A DNA stretch of 64,000 nt, from positions 124,001 through 188,000 of the forward strand of contig NZ_RQPJ01000005.1 in assembly GCF_003957295.1 (NCBI RefSeq), in the 5' to 3' direction. A model generated the notes under the pieces. It saw only the letters and a program-made list of their open reading frames with translations, ran no database searches and had not been told where the DNA came from. This DNA comes from Arenibacter aquaticus. Lineage in GTDB: Bacteria > Bacteroidota > Bacteroidia > Flavobacteriales > Flavobacteriaceae. The position numbers and the translations under genes were made by a program. Shown in pieces: positions 46,208 to 55,825 of the stretch (positions are counted from its first letter, which is position 1; each line of letters starts with the position of its first letter).

Positions 46208-47584
46208 TTAGCCTTCTATTAAATGATTTTCTATAATCCCACAGACTTCAGTTGCCAATAAAGTATCGCCCAAAGCAAGATTGTCTTTATTGGTAATAAG
46301 AATTGGGTGGTCATTGGCATCTTCTGGAATCCTTCCATGCGATCCCTTTATAAGGCTTGCGTCCAGAGGAATAACATCCATCACCGTTCTAAAGCCCAGT
46401 TTCTTCTTCAACAACTTCCATACTACCTTGGCCATAACCAATTTATCTTTTGGATTGGTAAGCATCTCTACCGGATCATAGCCCGGTTTCTTATGTATAT
46501 CCACCATTCTTGCGTAATCCGGGGCCTTTTTATCATCCATCCAAAAATAATAGGTAAACCATGAATCCTTGTCCGCAATAGCCACCAAATCCCCAGAACG
46601 ATCGTGATCCAAGCCCACCTCCTTTAGTTCAGGACCACTAAGTACACGCTCTACACCCTTAACGTCTTGTAGTAATTTTTTAACCGTTTCTATTTCCGAA
46701 GGGTCTTTTACATAAATATGCGCCAATTGATGGTCTGCAACCGCAAAGGCCTTACTGGCTCCGGCATCCAAGAGTTCCAAACCTCTTTCTATGCGCACAT
46801 TTAGATAACCTTCTTGTCGCAACTTTCTATTTAAATGTATAGGATTATTTACGTTGGTTATCCCATACTCCGAAAGCAAAATAATATTTGCCGATTGTTT
46901 TTCATAGTAACGCACCAACTGCTCCACAACTGTATCTACCTCCCTTAAATCCTTGCCTATAACATTTTGGTCTGTCCCATAACGCTGCATATTATAATCC
47001 AAGTGGGGCAAATACACCAAAGTTAAAGTAGGATTGTGCAAGGCATCGGTTTTTATAGTGGCATCAGCGATCCACTGACTGGATTTAATGGAGGTTTTAG
47101 GCCCCCAAAAATGAAATAAAGGAAAGGTGCCAAGCTCCGCTTGTAAGCTGTCTCGCAACTCCGCAGGATAGGAATACACATCCGGTATTTTTCTACCATC
47201 TGCCAAATAATTTGGTCTGGGGGTTACACTGTAATCCACACTGGAATACATATTGTACCACCAGAACATATTGGCGCAGGTAAAATCCTTATTTTTTTTC
47301 TTGAGTTTTTCCCAGATTTTTTCGCTTTGAATAAGACTGTTGGACTGTCGCCAAAATTTCACCTCATGCTCCTCCTTAAAATACCAACCATTGGCTACAA
47401 TACCGTGTTGTGCAGGTGTCTTACCCGTTAAATAGGTTGCTTGGGCCGAACAGGTCACAGCAGGTAGCTGTGGGCTAATACTTGCAGACGCCCCTTTATT
47501 TAGAAAAGATTTTATAAAAGGTGTATGCTCCCCAATTAGGCCACGGGTTAAGCCAACAACATTAATTACAACGGTTTTCTCCAT
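46208..47584 (-). CDS. eboF: EboF: alkaline phosphatase / nucleotide pyrophosphatase superfamily protein
   Basis: A 458-residue member of the nucleotide pyrophosphatase/phosphodiesterase family of the alkaline phosphatase superfamily. The nucleophile region is PAVTCSAQATYLTGKTPAQHG (Thr at about residue 44). YLPHLDYNMQRYGTD and VVEQLVRYYEKQ, ILLSEYGITNV, and LDHDRSGDLVAIAD carry the further metal-site residues (Asp, His). There is no signal peptide, so it should act in the cytoplasm. In ebo clusters the gene is named eboF and follows eboE. It is separated from eboE by three bases. The substrate is unknown; release of a phosphate or nucleotide from an intermediate is likely. Confidence 0.85.
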   Translation of the reverse strand: MEKTVVINVVGLTRGLIGEHTPFIKSFLNKGASASISPQLPAVTCSAQATYLTGKTPAQHGIVANGWYFKEEHEVKFWRQSNSLIQSEKIWEKLKKKNKDFTCANMFWWYNMYSSVDYSVTPRPNYLADGRKIPDVYSYPAELRDSLQAELGTFPLFHFWGPKTSIKSSQWIADATIKTDALHNPTLTLVYLPHLDYNMQRYGTDQNVIGKDLREVDTVVEQLVRYYEKQSANIILLSEYGITNVNNPIHLNRKLRQEGYLNVRIERGLELLDAGASKAFAVADHQLAHIYVKDPSEIETVKKLLQDVKGVERVLSGPELKEVGLDHDRSGDLVAIADKDSWFTYYFWMDDKKAPDYARMVDIHKKPGYDPVEMLTNPKDKLVMAKVVWKLLKKKLGFRTVMDVIPLDASLIKGSHGRIPEDANDHPILITNKDNLALGDTLLATEVCGIIENHLIEG

Positions 47585-47587
47585 TTA

Positions 47588-48781
47588 TTACAACTTGCTT
47601 TTTAACCATTCAATTTCACGAACAATGGAACTGGACAATTCTGCTTTTAAATCTTGTGGCAATACATCCCACGTGTAGGTCTCTATTTCCAATTGATCTG
47701 AAAACTTGTTGTTCTTAAGATACTCCAAAACCTTAATTATCTGGTCTTGGGTAGAAAACAACTGACCGTATTTTTCCAAAAATATAGGCACATGAAAATG
47801 GGCCCTTAGTTCCGTTCGGTTTTCCTTCTTGGCCAAAACCTGGGGCAAGTCCCCATAGGTTATCACCTTATCACCAACTTTTTCGGTTACCTGATGCAGA
47901 TAGGTTGGCTCGTCAAATTGCGCCAAAGACTCCCATACCTCTTCCCTGTTTTCATTATTGAACAAAATTTTCAGCGCCGAACTAACCTGTATTTTCCCCA
48001 CCTTAATGCCAGCCCTATCAAATTTCTCCAAGGTCATCTTTGGTTCTTCGTAAGCTAAGGAAAAATGGCAAACATCGTAGCACACCATTATATGTCTCAA
48101 GACCAATTCCTTGGCTTGGTTTTCCCCACACCCCAAATTTGCCATCAGCAATTTACTGGCTATGGGCACTAAATAGGATTCATAAAAATGAATGACTTCG
48201 TCACTATTTTCAATCATCCCGTCCGGTTCCGGCTCAATATCCAAGTGCAGGCATTTGCCCGTGTTTATTTCAATTTCAACCAACTGCAGTACAATCTGCG
48301 CCATATTCCCAGCCCCAGTCCTAAAAGCTTTATCCAAGGCCTCATCAGAACCGTGCCAATGCTTATAACTAACGGGGGAGGTAGATATACCGCCAGAAAT
48401 ACCCGGGGGAACTAAAAATGCCAACTGATTAAAAAGCCTTTGGGTATACTCCAATCTTTCGTTGGTGGTCCAATCTGGGGCATGTACCAGATCCTTTACC
48501 CGTTCATTATGAAAATTACCATAAGGAAATCCGTTCATGGTAAAGACATATAACTGATTGCTCTCCAACCAATCCTTGAACTCCTGTAAGCTATTGCCCT
48601 CGTCCAAGCCCAAACTTGCCACATTGGACAATCGCAATCCAATACCAAAGGCCGTTTCCCTGGAAACTTCTTCTTTAATATTGGGCAGATAGGTTTTAAG
48701 ACTATCAAAAGTCTGTTCCCAATCCTCGCCCGGATGTATATTGGTACAGTAACTTAAGTGATATTTATTATCTATTAACAT
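47588..48781 (-). CDS. eboE: EboE: TIM-barrel protein of the ebo cluster
   Basis: A 397-residue protein with a xylose-isomerase-like TIM-barrel pattern: DNKYHLSYCTNIHPGEDWEQ, MNGFPYGNFH, LHLDIEPEPDGMIEN (a Glu-rich metal-site-like region), MVCYDVCHFSLAYEEP and KIQVSSALK, then an HFHVPIF segment near the end. This is the layout of EboE, annotated as a metabolite traffic protein in ebo clusters. Its ATG overlaps the end of eboD by seven bases and its stop lies three bases before eboF. The reaction is unknown. Conserved Asp, Glu and His residues suggest a metal-dependent isomerase or epimerase. Confidence 0.85.
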   Translation of the reverse strand: MLIDNKYHLSYCTNIHPGEDWEQTFDSLKTYLPNIKEEVSRETAFGIGLRLSNVASLGLDEGNSLQEFKDWLESNQLYVFTMNGFPYGNFHNERVKDLVHAPDWTTNERLEYTQRLFNQLAFLVPPGISGGISTSPVSYKHWHGSDEALDKAFRTGAGNMAQIVLQLVEIEINTGKCLHLDIEPEPDGMIENSDEVIHFYESYLVPIASKLLMANLGCGENQAKELVLRHIMVCYDVCHFSLAYEEPKMTLEKFDRAGIKVGKIQVSSALKILFNNENREEVWESLAQFDEPTYLHQVTEKVGDKVITYGDLPQVLAKKENRTELRAHFHVPIFLEKYGQLFSTQDQIIKVLEYLKNNKFSDQLEIETYTWDVLPQDLKAELSSSIVREIEWLKSKL

Positions 48782-49956
48782 ATGCTATTGGAAACTTTGG
48801 ACTTGTACATTTCTTTTAACCAAACTATGGCATTTCTCATCATATTAATATCAATTTCATGCACATCGTGCTTTGCTCCTATCCTAGAGATAAGGGTTAT
48901 GGTAAGCTCTCCTCCCAAATGCTCCCTAAATTCTTGAATTCCGCCAAGCAACTCTTCCAATTCATCATCGGTATCAAGAGGAATACACAGGTTAAAACCT
49001 ATATCTTCCAACACCTTTAATATACGGTCTAGGGTAACCTTATCTATAAGTCCTGTAAAATGGGCATATACCAGATCTACTGCCATACCAATGGCCACAG
49101 CTTCTCCATGGCGCAACTGGTAATTGGTCATATACTCCAATTTATGGGCCGCCCAATGGCCAAAATCCAACGGCCTGGAGGAACCACTTTCAAAAGGGTC
49201 GCCCCCTTGGGCTATATGCTCCATATGCATTTGGGCACAACGGTAGATCAAATACTCCATAGACTCCATATCCCTGGCCTGTAGTCTTGCACTATGTTCC
49301 TCCAAAAACCCAAAGAATGTTTCATCCTTGATCAGTGCCACTTTTACCGCCTCTGCAATACCCGAAATCCAATCGCGCTCTTCCAATGTGGTTAAAAAAT
49401 GTCTGTCATTTATAATGGCATAGGCCGGGGCAAAGGTGCCCAAGAAATTCTTTTTCCCAAATATATTTATACTGTTTTTCACCCCCACAGCAGAGTCGTT
49501 CTGCGACAATACCGTAGTAGGTATCCTTAAAAGTTTTACCCCTCTGTGAGCTATGGCTGCAGCATAACCAACCATGTCTATTACTGCTCCTCCGCCAATG
49601 GCAACGACAAATGAATGCCTACATATACCATTGTTGTTTACGGCCTCTAAGATGGTCTCTACATTCTTATAATCGTTTTTACACTGCTCACCGCCGGGAA
49701 CCGGGATTACTTGGGTTAAATTCATCACTGAACCATATTCCCTACAATAGGCAGTAATCTGCCCCACTAATTCTGGATGACATTCCTGAACACCACTGTC
49801 TATCACAAATAGCACCTTTACATTACCCTTAGGGTCATAACCATGGATAAGTTCCTTGAACAAAGGGTTATTAAGCCCAAAAAGATGTTCGGTAAAATGG
49901 AGCTTGTACTCATAGTTAACTTTAAACGATTGTTCTATTGGCTTATAATGTGACAT
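48775..49956 (-). CDS. eboD: EboD: 3-dehydroquinate-synthase-like cyclase
   Basis: A 393-residue member of the sugar-phosphate cyclase family related to 3-dehydroquinate synthase (AroB). The NAD-binding motif is VAIGGGAVIDMVGYAAA, and the metal ligands are visible: Glu in SGIAEAVKVALIKDE, His in LDFGHWAAHKLE and His in LRHGEAVAIGM. The protein is about 40 residues longer than AroB and has a distinct N-terminus, the form found in ebo clusters. It probably cyclises a sugar phosphate into a cyclitol-like ring rather than making dehydroquinate. It lies eleven bases after eboC. Confidence 0.88.
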   Translation of the reverse strand: MSHYKPIEQSFKVNYEYKLHFTEHLFGLNNPLFKELIHGYDPKGNVKVLFVIDSGVQECHPELVGQITAYCREYGSVMNLTQVIPVPGGEQCKNDYKNVETILEAVNNNGICRHSFVVAIGGGAVIDMVGYAAAIAHRGVKLLRIPTTVLSQNDSAVGVKNSINIFGKKNFLGTFAPAYAIINDRHFLTTLEERDWISGIAEAVKVALIKDETFFGFLEEHSARLQARDMESMEYLIYRCAQMHMEHIAQGGDPFESGSSRPLDFGHWAAHKLEYMTNYQLRHGEAVAIGMAVDLVYAHFTGLIDKVTLDRILKVLEDIGFNLCIPLDTDDELEELLGGIQEFREHLGGELTITLISRIGAKHDVHEIDINMMRNAIVWLKEMYKSKVSNSIC

Positions 49957-49967
49957 ATGCTATAAGG

Positions 49968-50873
49968 TTAAGTAACTGCAAACAGTTTGGATAAATAAAT
50001 TGATAATGGCAGTAATAACAAGGTTACCAATCCCACCCACCAATGGGAAAACCCTACGGCCATGGCGGCATCCAGCAGTATAATGGCTATTACCCCTGCC
50101 TTAACGGCCTTTTTAATATTATTAGGTGAATTGTCCTTATAAGCCCCGATCAAAGGCTTGAAAACAAAAAAGGAAAAGAGCAATAAAAAGGGAAGGGCTT
50201 CCAACAAATTACGGTCCGATGTTAAAAAAAGTAAGACAAGCCCCAAAATGACGGAGGCATATAGACTACCGGAAAAAATGATATGACTCTTATTATCCCC
50301 ATGAACCTCCCCTCTACTGATTAGGGTAATGGCGGCAATATAAACAATGGGAAGTACCAAGTACCACCAATTATCCAAACTACCTAAAAGGGTTATCCCC
50401 ATCAAAAGATTCAATCCCCTACAGATTCCCATAGTAAGAGGTCCAAAAATGCCGTGATGTTTGGCTACCGCATCATATAACAATATAAAAATCCCCAATA
50501 CAAAGGCTATAATCCCGCTCATCTGGTTTACCATAAAAGCAAGCAAAACGCCTATATTGAGTAAAATCCCTCCAAAAATAGCAGCTGACCTTAATGGTAT
50601 CAAACCAGACGGAATAGGTCTTTCGGGGCGTTCAATCTTATCCAACTTATGGTCGAACACATCATTTAGCACTACCCCTGCCGCATAAATAAAAATGGAA
50701 GCAAAGACCAATAACAATAATACGGATAGCCTACTGGAGTCCCATAATCCATCCAATGGTACATTGACAAAATATCCGGAAATAGCCGCTCCCGCAAAAA
50801 TGTCCGCAGCGGCAGTAGGTAAATTTGCTGGTCTAGCAAGGCGCAAATATCCTTTAACTACAGGATTCATCAT
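49968..50873 (-). CDS. eboC: EboC: UbiA-family prenyltransferase
   Basis: A 301-residue integral membrane protein with about eight or nine helices and the UbiA aspartate-rich motifs: NDVFDHKLDKIERPERP (N-D-x3-D-x3-D, about residues 66-82) and the second, weaker, FILLYDAVAKHHG (about 130-140). UbiA enzymes join a polyprenyl diphosphate to an aromatic or cyclic acceptor. In ebo clusters it is eboC. It overlaps eboB by four bases (ATGA). The acceptor is unknown; the product of the cyclase EboD is a natural candidate by context. Confidence 0.88.
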   Translation of the reverse strand: MMNPVVKGYLRLARPANLPTAAADIFAGAAISGYFVNVPLDGLWDSSRLSVLLLLVFASIFIYAAGVVLNDVFDHKLDKIERPERPIPSGLIPLRSAAIFGGILLNIGVLLAFMVNQMSGIIAFVLGIFILLYDAVAKHHGIFGPLTMGICRGLNLLMGITLLGSLDNWWYLVLPIVYIAAITLISRGEVHGDNKSHIIFSGSLYASVILGLVLLFLTSDRNLLEALPFLLLFSFFVFKPLIGAYKDNSPNNIKKAVKAGVIAIILLDAAMAVGFSHWWVGLVTLLLLPLSIYLSKLFAVT

Positions 50874-51778
50874 ACTATTTTATCCGAATCTACCTTAGGC
50901 TCCTGCCCTCGCAAAACACTATTATCGTTATATAATTTTGTTTGATTGATACCCTCTGCCCTTAACCAATCGCTCTCCTTCATTTTACCATTTACACCAA
51001 AGATATCCAAGGCATTCTGATAACAGGTCTTCACCACATCGGCCTTCGCAATCCCTCTTTTTAACATTAGTGAAGCCGTTTTTGGCACGGCAAGCGGATC
51101 ACTTACCCCCCAATCTGCAGAACTATCCACTATAATATTGTTACTGCCATAGTTGCGCACTACCTCTACCATTCTTTCGTTTCCCATCTTGGTTTTTGGA
51201 TAGATGGTAAAGGCCGCCCAGAAACCACGATCCAAGACTTCCTTGACAGTTTCTTCGTTATTGTGGTCTATAACCACCATAGAAGGGTCCAAGCCGTGCT
51301 CCAGGCACACTTCCATACTTCTTATGGTCCCTGCTTTTTTATCCCTGTGGGGCGTATGTACCTGCACCGGCATATTCAGTTCCTTGGCCAGCTCCAACTG
51401 CATTCTAAAATATTTATCTTCTGCCGGGGTCTGATCATCATACCCAATCTCCCCTATGGCTACAACATTTTCCTTGTGCACATACAGCGGCAACAACTCA
51501 ATAACCTGCTCTGCCAAGGCTTCATTATTGGCCTCCTTGGAATTTAATCCAATTGTACAGTAATGACATATCCCAAATTGGCTGGCCCTAAAAGGCTCCC
51601 AACCTACCAAACTGCTAAAATAATCCTGAAAAGAACCTACTTGGGTACGCGGCTGACCCAACCAAAATGAGGGTTCTATAATGGCTACTACCCCTGCTGC
51701 GGCCATCGCCTCATAATCATCGGTAGTCCTGGATGTCATATGTACGTGAGGATCTATAATCATCATTTTCTCTTCCAT
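50870..51778 (-). CDS. eboB: EboB: TatD-like metal-dependent hydrolase
   Basis: A 302-residue amidohydrolase-fold protein of TatD type. The metal-binding residues are visible: HxH in IDPHVHMTSR (about residues 10-12), Glu in AIGEIGYDD, His in VQVHTPHRDK, His in MVVIDHNNEET and Asp in IIVDSSADWG. This is the first gene of the compact operon eboB-C-D-E-F-TMEM220. Its 243-base upstream region separates it from the ThuA-type gene. In other bacteria it is annotated eboB. The substrate is unknown. Confidence 0.86.
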   Translation of the reverse strand: MEEKMMIIDPHVHMTSRTTDDYEAMAAAGVVAIIEPSFWLGQPRTQVGSFQDYFSSLVGWEPFRASQFGICHYCTIGLNSKEANNEALAEQVIELLPLYVHKENVVAIGEIGYDDQTPAEDKYFRMQLELAKELNMPVQVHTPHRDKKAGTIRSMEVCLEHGLDPSMVVIDHNNEETVKEVLDRGFWAAFTIYPKTKMGNERMVEVVRNYGSNNIIVDSSADWGVSDPLAVPKTASLMLKRGIAKADVVKTCYQNALDIFGVNGKMKESDWLRAEGINQTKLYNDNSVLRGQEPKVDSDKIV

Positions 51779-52021
51779 AATACTTTGCTGTATGCTTAAA
51801 TTGATTAATATCTTAAAAAAAATATGCTGGCTACCTATAACAAACGCCCTTCACTAAAATACGAACACGTTTTTCTGATTAGTAACACCAACTGATAAAG
51901 TTATATAATTAATGGGTCATAATGATATTAAAGACACCATTTTAAAAGTGTTTTAACAGTATCCCTGCACTTTAGCCCAAAATACCCGCCATTAAACCTA
52001 TTATTTAATTTCACCCAACTT

Positions 52022-55000
52022 TCAATGGTTTAATTTCATAGCCATAAAATTGGCCACAACATCTTCCTTATCGCCAGCTCCCCTGAATACCAGACAAACA
52101 ACACCATTGTAAGTAGTAGGTTTCATCTGAACTTTATATTTCTTTTCACTTCCTTTTTCTTTATCAAAGTACTTTAAAGCAGCTTCTCCAATGATTTTTC
52201 CTTTGGCATCATTTTCACGGATCTCTACCTTACCTTCATAATTGTGGTCCGCACCAAAATACATGGACAGATCTATACTTTTTACTCCTTCCAAGTCTAT
52301 ATCACTAAATTTTATAAAAGAATTGTCCTTGATAGACCCTATCAACTTATGGCCATTTGCCTCCCAAACGCTTAATCCTCCACTTTTACCCCTTACATCC
52401 GCAGCAGCATATCTAGGATACTTAAACACAATTTGATCCCTTACAGAAAGAGTTGCTTCTGGCTGCCGGTCACTACCTTTATCCGTATATGAGGCCATTA
52501 ACACGTATTTACCATCTACCTCCTTGGCCTTATGATCTGTAAAGCCCAGGTGCCCTTCAACGGGCAGGAAGGTCTCATCATCACCGGCTTTGGAATCTAG
52601 TGATAGGATATAATCTACTATCTTACCTACTTCACCTACCTTTAATTGCGGATGTGCAGACATCATACTTTCTCCCCATACGCCAGATCCACCTTTGATA
52701 ATTTTATCAATTAGGTAGTTTTTGTCTTTTTGGGAGTATCGCTGGGCAACCTCCTCATAGGAAGGTCCGTTCACTTTTACATTAACGGCATGGCAGGCTT
52801 TACAGTCCGTATCATCCATAAGCAATCGCCCTTCCGGCACCGTGTTTTGTTGATGGCCAACCGTGGCCTTCACCATATCTTCCCCTTCGGGAATATAATT
52901 AAAGGTAACCTTAACGTCTTTGGGGTCAATGCTACCTTCCAGGGTAATACCATCCTGTTTATCGGTTACAACAACCTTATACCCTACTTTTCTACCCTTC
53001 CAAAAGGTTTTATTTTTGGTATCCAGTTCTATACTCAATTCAGGCACGTCATTACCAACCAGTATTTTAGTAGTAGCTTCGTCCGTATTCCCTTGGGTAT
53101 CCGTTACTTTTAAGCGGACGGTGTAGTTGCCCGGTTCGTTAAAAGTAAAGCTAGGATTCTCAGCGGTATCCTGAACCTCGTCAGAATTAAAGTACCATTC
53201 ATAGGTAAGTGGATCCATGTCAAAATCTACAGATTCACTCCCTGAAAATTTAACGGTAAAGGGATGGGAACCAACAATTTTATCGGCTGTAATTCTGGAT
53301 ACAGGCTTGCGATTGCCATTTACAAAACTAATCCTGTTTAAGCGGGCATCCATATTTTGAGTATTCCATTTTTGCCCATATTCCAATACATAGAGATTTC
53401 CATCAGAAGCAAAAAGCATATCCATAGGATGTGAAAACTCACTATTGGGCATAAAAGGATCTGCTTTTACATAGTTGTAGTCCTCGTCCAAGGTTACCAC
53501 ATACACCCAATCTCTCATCCATTCGTACAAAAGAATCTTATTTTCAAAATACGACGGGAAATGGTTGGTAGCATTAGGGTAATCGGAGGCGTGAAAAATT
53601 GGCCCCGCCATAGGGTTTACTCCTCCAGAACCCAACCATGGAAATTCTTCTGATTCCCCATAAGAGAACCATATCATAGACTCTTGGGCGGCCGGAAGCT
53701 CCTTTATACCAGTGTTATTAGGAGAATCATTGATCAGCTTTTCCGGATTAAATTTCTCACCCGATGTTTCGGTCGCAAAATTATAGTCGTTATACGGCTG
53801 GTTGTTCCCTCTTGTATAAGGCCATCCCCAGTTCCCTGCATGCCTTGCCTGATCAAATTCGCCCATCCCGTGTGGCCCCCGGTCTGGCTTACCCTTACCG
53901 GCATCTGGCCCCACATCTCCCCAATAGAGATAACCTGTTGCGCTATCTATGGAAAACCTAAACGGATTTCTACTTCCCATCACATAGATCTCCGGTCTTG
54001 TATTGGGGGTGCCTTCAGGAAATAGATTGCCCTCCGGAATGGAATATGTACCATCATCCTCCGGTTTAATCCTCAAAATCTTCCCTCTAAGATCGTTGGT
54101 ATTGGCTGCCGATCTTTGTGCGTCCCACAAGGCCCTTCCTTCCCTTTCGTCTATAGGTGCAAATCCGGAAGACTGAAAGGGATTGGTATTATCGCCCAGA
54201 CCTATAAATAAATTCCCATTGGGCCCAAATTCCAACGCTCCACCACTATGGCAACATTGGCGCAAGGTAGGAACAGTGAGTAGAATTTTTTCCGATTCCA
54301 GGTCCAAGTTGTCCCCTTCCAAAGTAAACCTTGAAATACGTTGTTTGGATTCTTCTCCAGGGGCGGAATAAAACAAATAGATCCAATTATTTTTTGCGTA
54401 ATTTGGATCTACCGCTATTCCCAACAGTCCATCTTCATTACCATAAAATAGATCCAACTGAGCAATTACCTTTGTTTTTTCCTCCTTAAAATCATACAAT
54501 TTCAATGCCCCCCTACGCTCCACAAATAATATTCCCCTGCCTGGTAATTCCTCCAGCTCCATGGGTTCGTTCAGATTAAAATCCAACACTTTGCGTACAT
54601 ACCTATTTTCTTCCGGTATTCTTTCGGTCTTGGCCTTGGTATAATCCAAATTGCCATTTCCCATAGCGTAGTTAAGTCCACCTAAGAGATGCTTTAAAAA
54701 ATCTGGATTTTCAAAAGTTACATCGGTATGACCCATTTCGGTATAGAATGCCCTACCCCCATCATAATCATGATACCAGGATATGGGGTGGTGCTCGCCA
54801 TTCTCCCCGCCCTGATAACTTGTTTCATCAATTTCCAACAACACCTTTATATCTGGGTTGATATCCTTAAAATTGTACCACTCGTCCTTTTTCATCCAAG
54901 TGTCGGCCATTCCTACCGTGGCCTCGTGGCCCTTATCCACTATCCGCAACTTCGCTTCCTGCACTTTAGGATGGTTTTTAAAATAAGCCCCCACCAATTT

Positions 55001-55372
55001 ATTGTACCAGGGCCAACCATATTCCGTATCTGTGGCGGCATGTACCCCAACAAATCCACCTCCTGCTTGAATATATCGCTCAAAATCTGCCTGTTGTGAA
55101 TTGTCCAGAACATCACCAGTCGTATTCATGAACACCACTGCGGAATAATTGCGTAGTATTTCCTCAGTAAAATAAGTAGCATCCTCAGTAGCATGGACCT
55201 CAAAACCATTTTGCACTCCCAATTTTTTCACAGCAGAAACTCCAGCCTCTATAGAACCATGCCTAAATCCTTCAGTTTTGCTAAACACTAATATCTTTTC
55301 GCTTTTTTGGCCACAGGACCCCAAAAGCCCCAGTAATACAATTGCTACAATTGATCTTTTAATACCACTCAT
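52022..55372 (-). CDS. secreted ThuA / beta-propeller / PKD / cytochrome c / carbohydrate-binding mosaic lipoprotein
   Basis: A very large exported protein (about 1116 residues from the ATG at 55372). After a lipobox (LLGLLGSC) comes a ThuA domain (about 20-245, KILVFSKTEGFRHGS), then a PQQ/sorbosone-type six-bladed beta-propeller (about 275-690, with LRQCCHSGGALEFGPNG and WGDVGPDAG), a PKD domain (about 700-780), a cytochrome c domain with heme motif CKACH (Cys857, Cys860, His861), and a C-terminal carbohydrate-binding module (about 975-1115). It should sit on the outer face of a membrane, bind heme covalently and oxidise a sugar-like or related substrate. It lies between eboA and eboB, so it may serve the ebo pathway, but that link is positional only. 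Confidence 0.9.
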   Translation of the reverse strand: MSGIKRSIVAIVLLGLLGSCGQKSEKILVFSKTEGFRHGSIEAGVSAVKKLGVQNGFEVHATEDATYFTEEILRNYSAVVFMNTTGDVLDNSQQADFERYIQAGGGFVGVHAATDTEYGWPWYNKLVGAYFKNHPKVQEAKLRIVDKGHEATVGMADTWMKKDEWYNFKDINPDIKVLLEIDETSYQGGENGEHHPISWYHDYDGGRAFYTEMGHTDVTFENPDFLKHLLGGLNYAMGNGNLDYTKAKTERIPEENRYVRKVLDFNLNEPMELEELPGRGILFVERRGALKLYDFKEEKTKVIAQLDLFYGNEDGLLGIAVDPNYAKNNWIYLFYSAPGEESKQRISRFTLEGDNLDLESEKILLTVPTLRQCCHSGGALEFGPNGNLFIGLGDNTNPFQSSGFAPIDEREGRALWDAQRSAANTNDLRGKILRIKPEDDGTYSIPEGNLFPEGTPNTRPEIYVMGSRNPFRFSIDSATGYLYWGDVGPDAGKGKPDRGPHGMGEFDQARHAGNWGWPYTRGNNQPYNDYNFATETSGEKFNPEKLINDSPNNTGIKELPAAQESMIWFSYGESEEFPWLGSGGVNPMAGPIFHASDYPNATNHFPSYFENKILLYEWMRDWVYVVTLDEDYNYVKADPFMPNSEFSHPMDMLFASDGNLYVLEYGQKWNTQNMDARLNRISFVNGNRKPVSRITADKIVGSHPFTVKFSGSESVDFDMDPLTYEWYFNSDEVQDTAENPSFTFNEPGNYTVRLKVTDTQGNTDEATTKILVGNDVPELSIELDTKNKTFWKGRKVGYKVVVTDKQDGITLEGSIDPKDVKVTFNYIPEGEDMVKATVGHQQNTVPEGRLLMDDTDCKACHAVNVKVNGPSYEEVAQRYSQKDKNYLIDKIIKGGSGVWGESMMSAHPQLKVGEVGKIVDYILSLDSKAGDDETFLPVEGHLGFTDHKAKEVDGKYVLMASYTDKGSDRQPEATLSVRDQIVFKYPRYAAADVRGKSGGLSVWEANGHKLIGSIKDNSFIKFSDIDLEGVKSIDLSMYFGADHNYEGKVEIRENDAKGKIIGEAALKYFDKEKGSEKKYKVQMKPTTYNGVVCLVFRGAGDKEDVVANFMAMKLNH

Positions 55373-55825
55373 TGTTTTATTATTTATATACACTCTATCT
55401 ACTCAACAAAAAAACAGCCCATTTGTTGCTATCTTTGGCACTACAAAAAGCCTGTTTATCGCATTTCAAAGCAACAAAATAGACTTAGAAACAATAGCAT
55501 CTCCTTGGGATTGAGCGGCAAGGTATTTAATTTCCTCTTTATACTAAAAATGAAATTTAATATTTCCCTGCTTCCAACCGTGAAAAACAAGCAAGTTTTG
55601 TGGGCCTACCAAAACAACACTGCCCTAAAATCCAACAACTAACTGGTTATCAGGTACAAAAATCCAGCATTGTTTATTTTCTCTAAAAAAAACAAAAAGT
55701 TGTGATTGTTTGTCCACATTATAATCTTAACATCCCAAAATGTTAAATATCAAAAGTATGATCTCCCATAATTTATTAATGTGATATTTTTAGCCTCAAA
55801 TTAATTCTGAAATATTATAAATTCA
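55373..55825. promoter_or_regulatory. divergent promoter region with an inverted repeat
   Basis: This 453-base spacer between two divergent genes must hold both promoters. A perfect 7-base inverted repeat, TTAACAT-N6-ATGTTAA (55727-55746), lies about 80 bases before the plus-strand gene and could be a regulator site. No gene is seen. A TATCTTTG octamer (55430-55437) fits a -7 box but lies too far away to assign with confidence. Confidence 0.45.
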
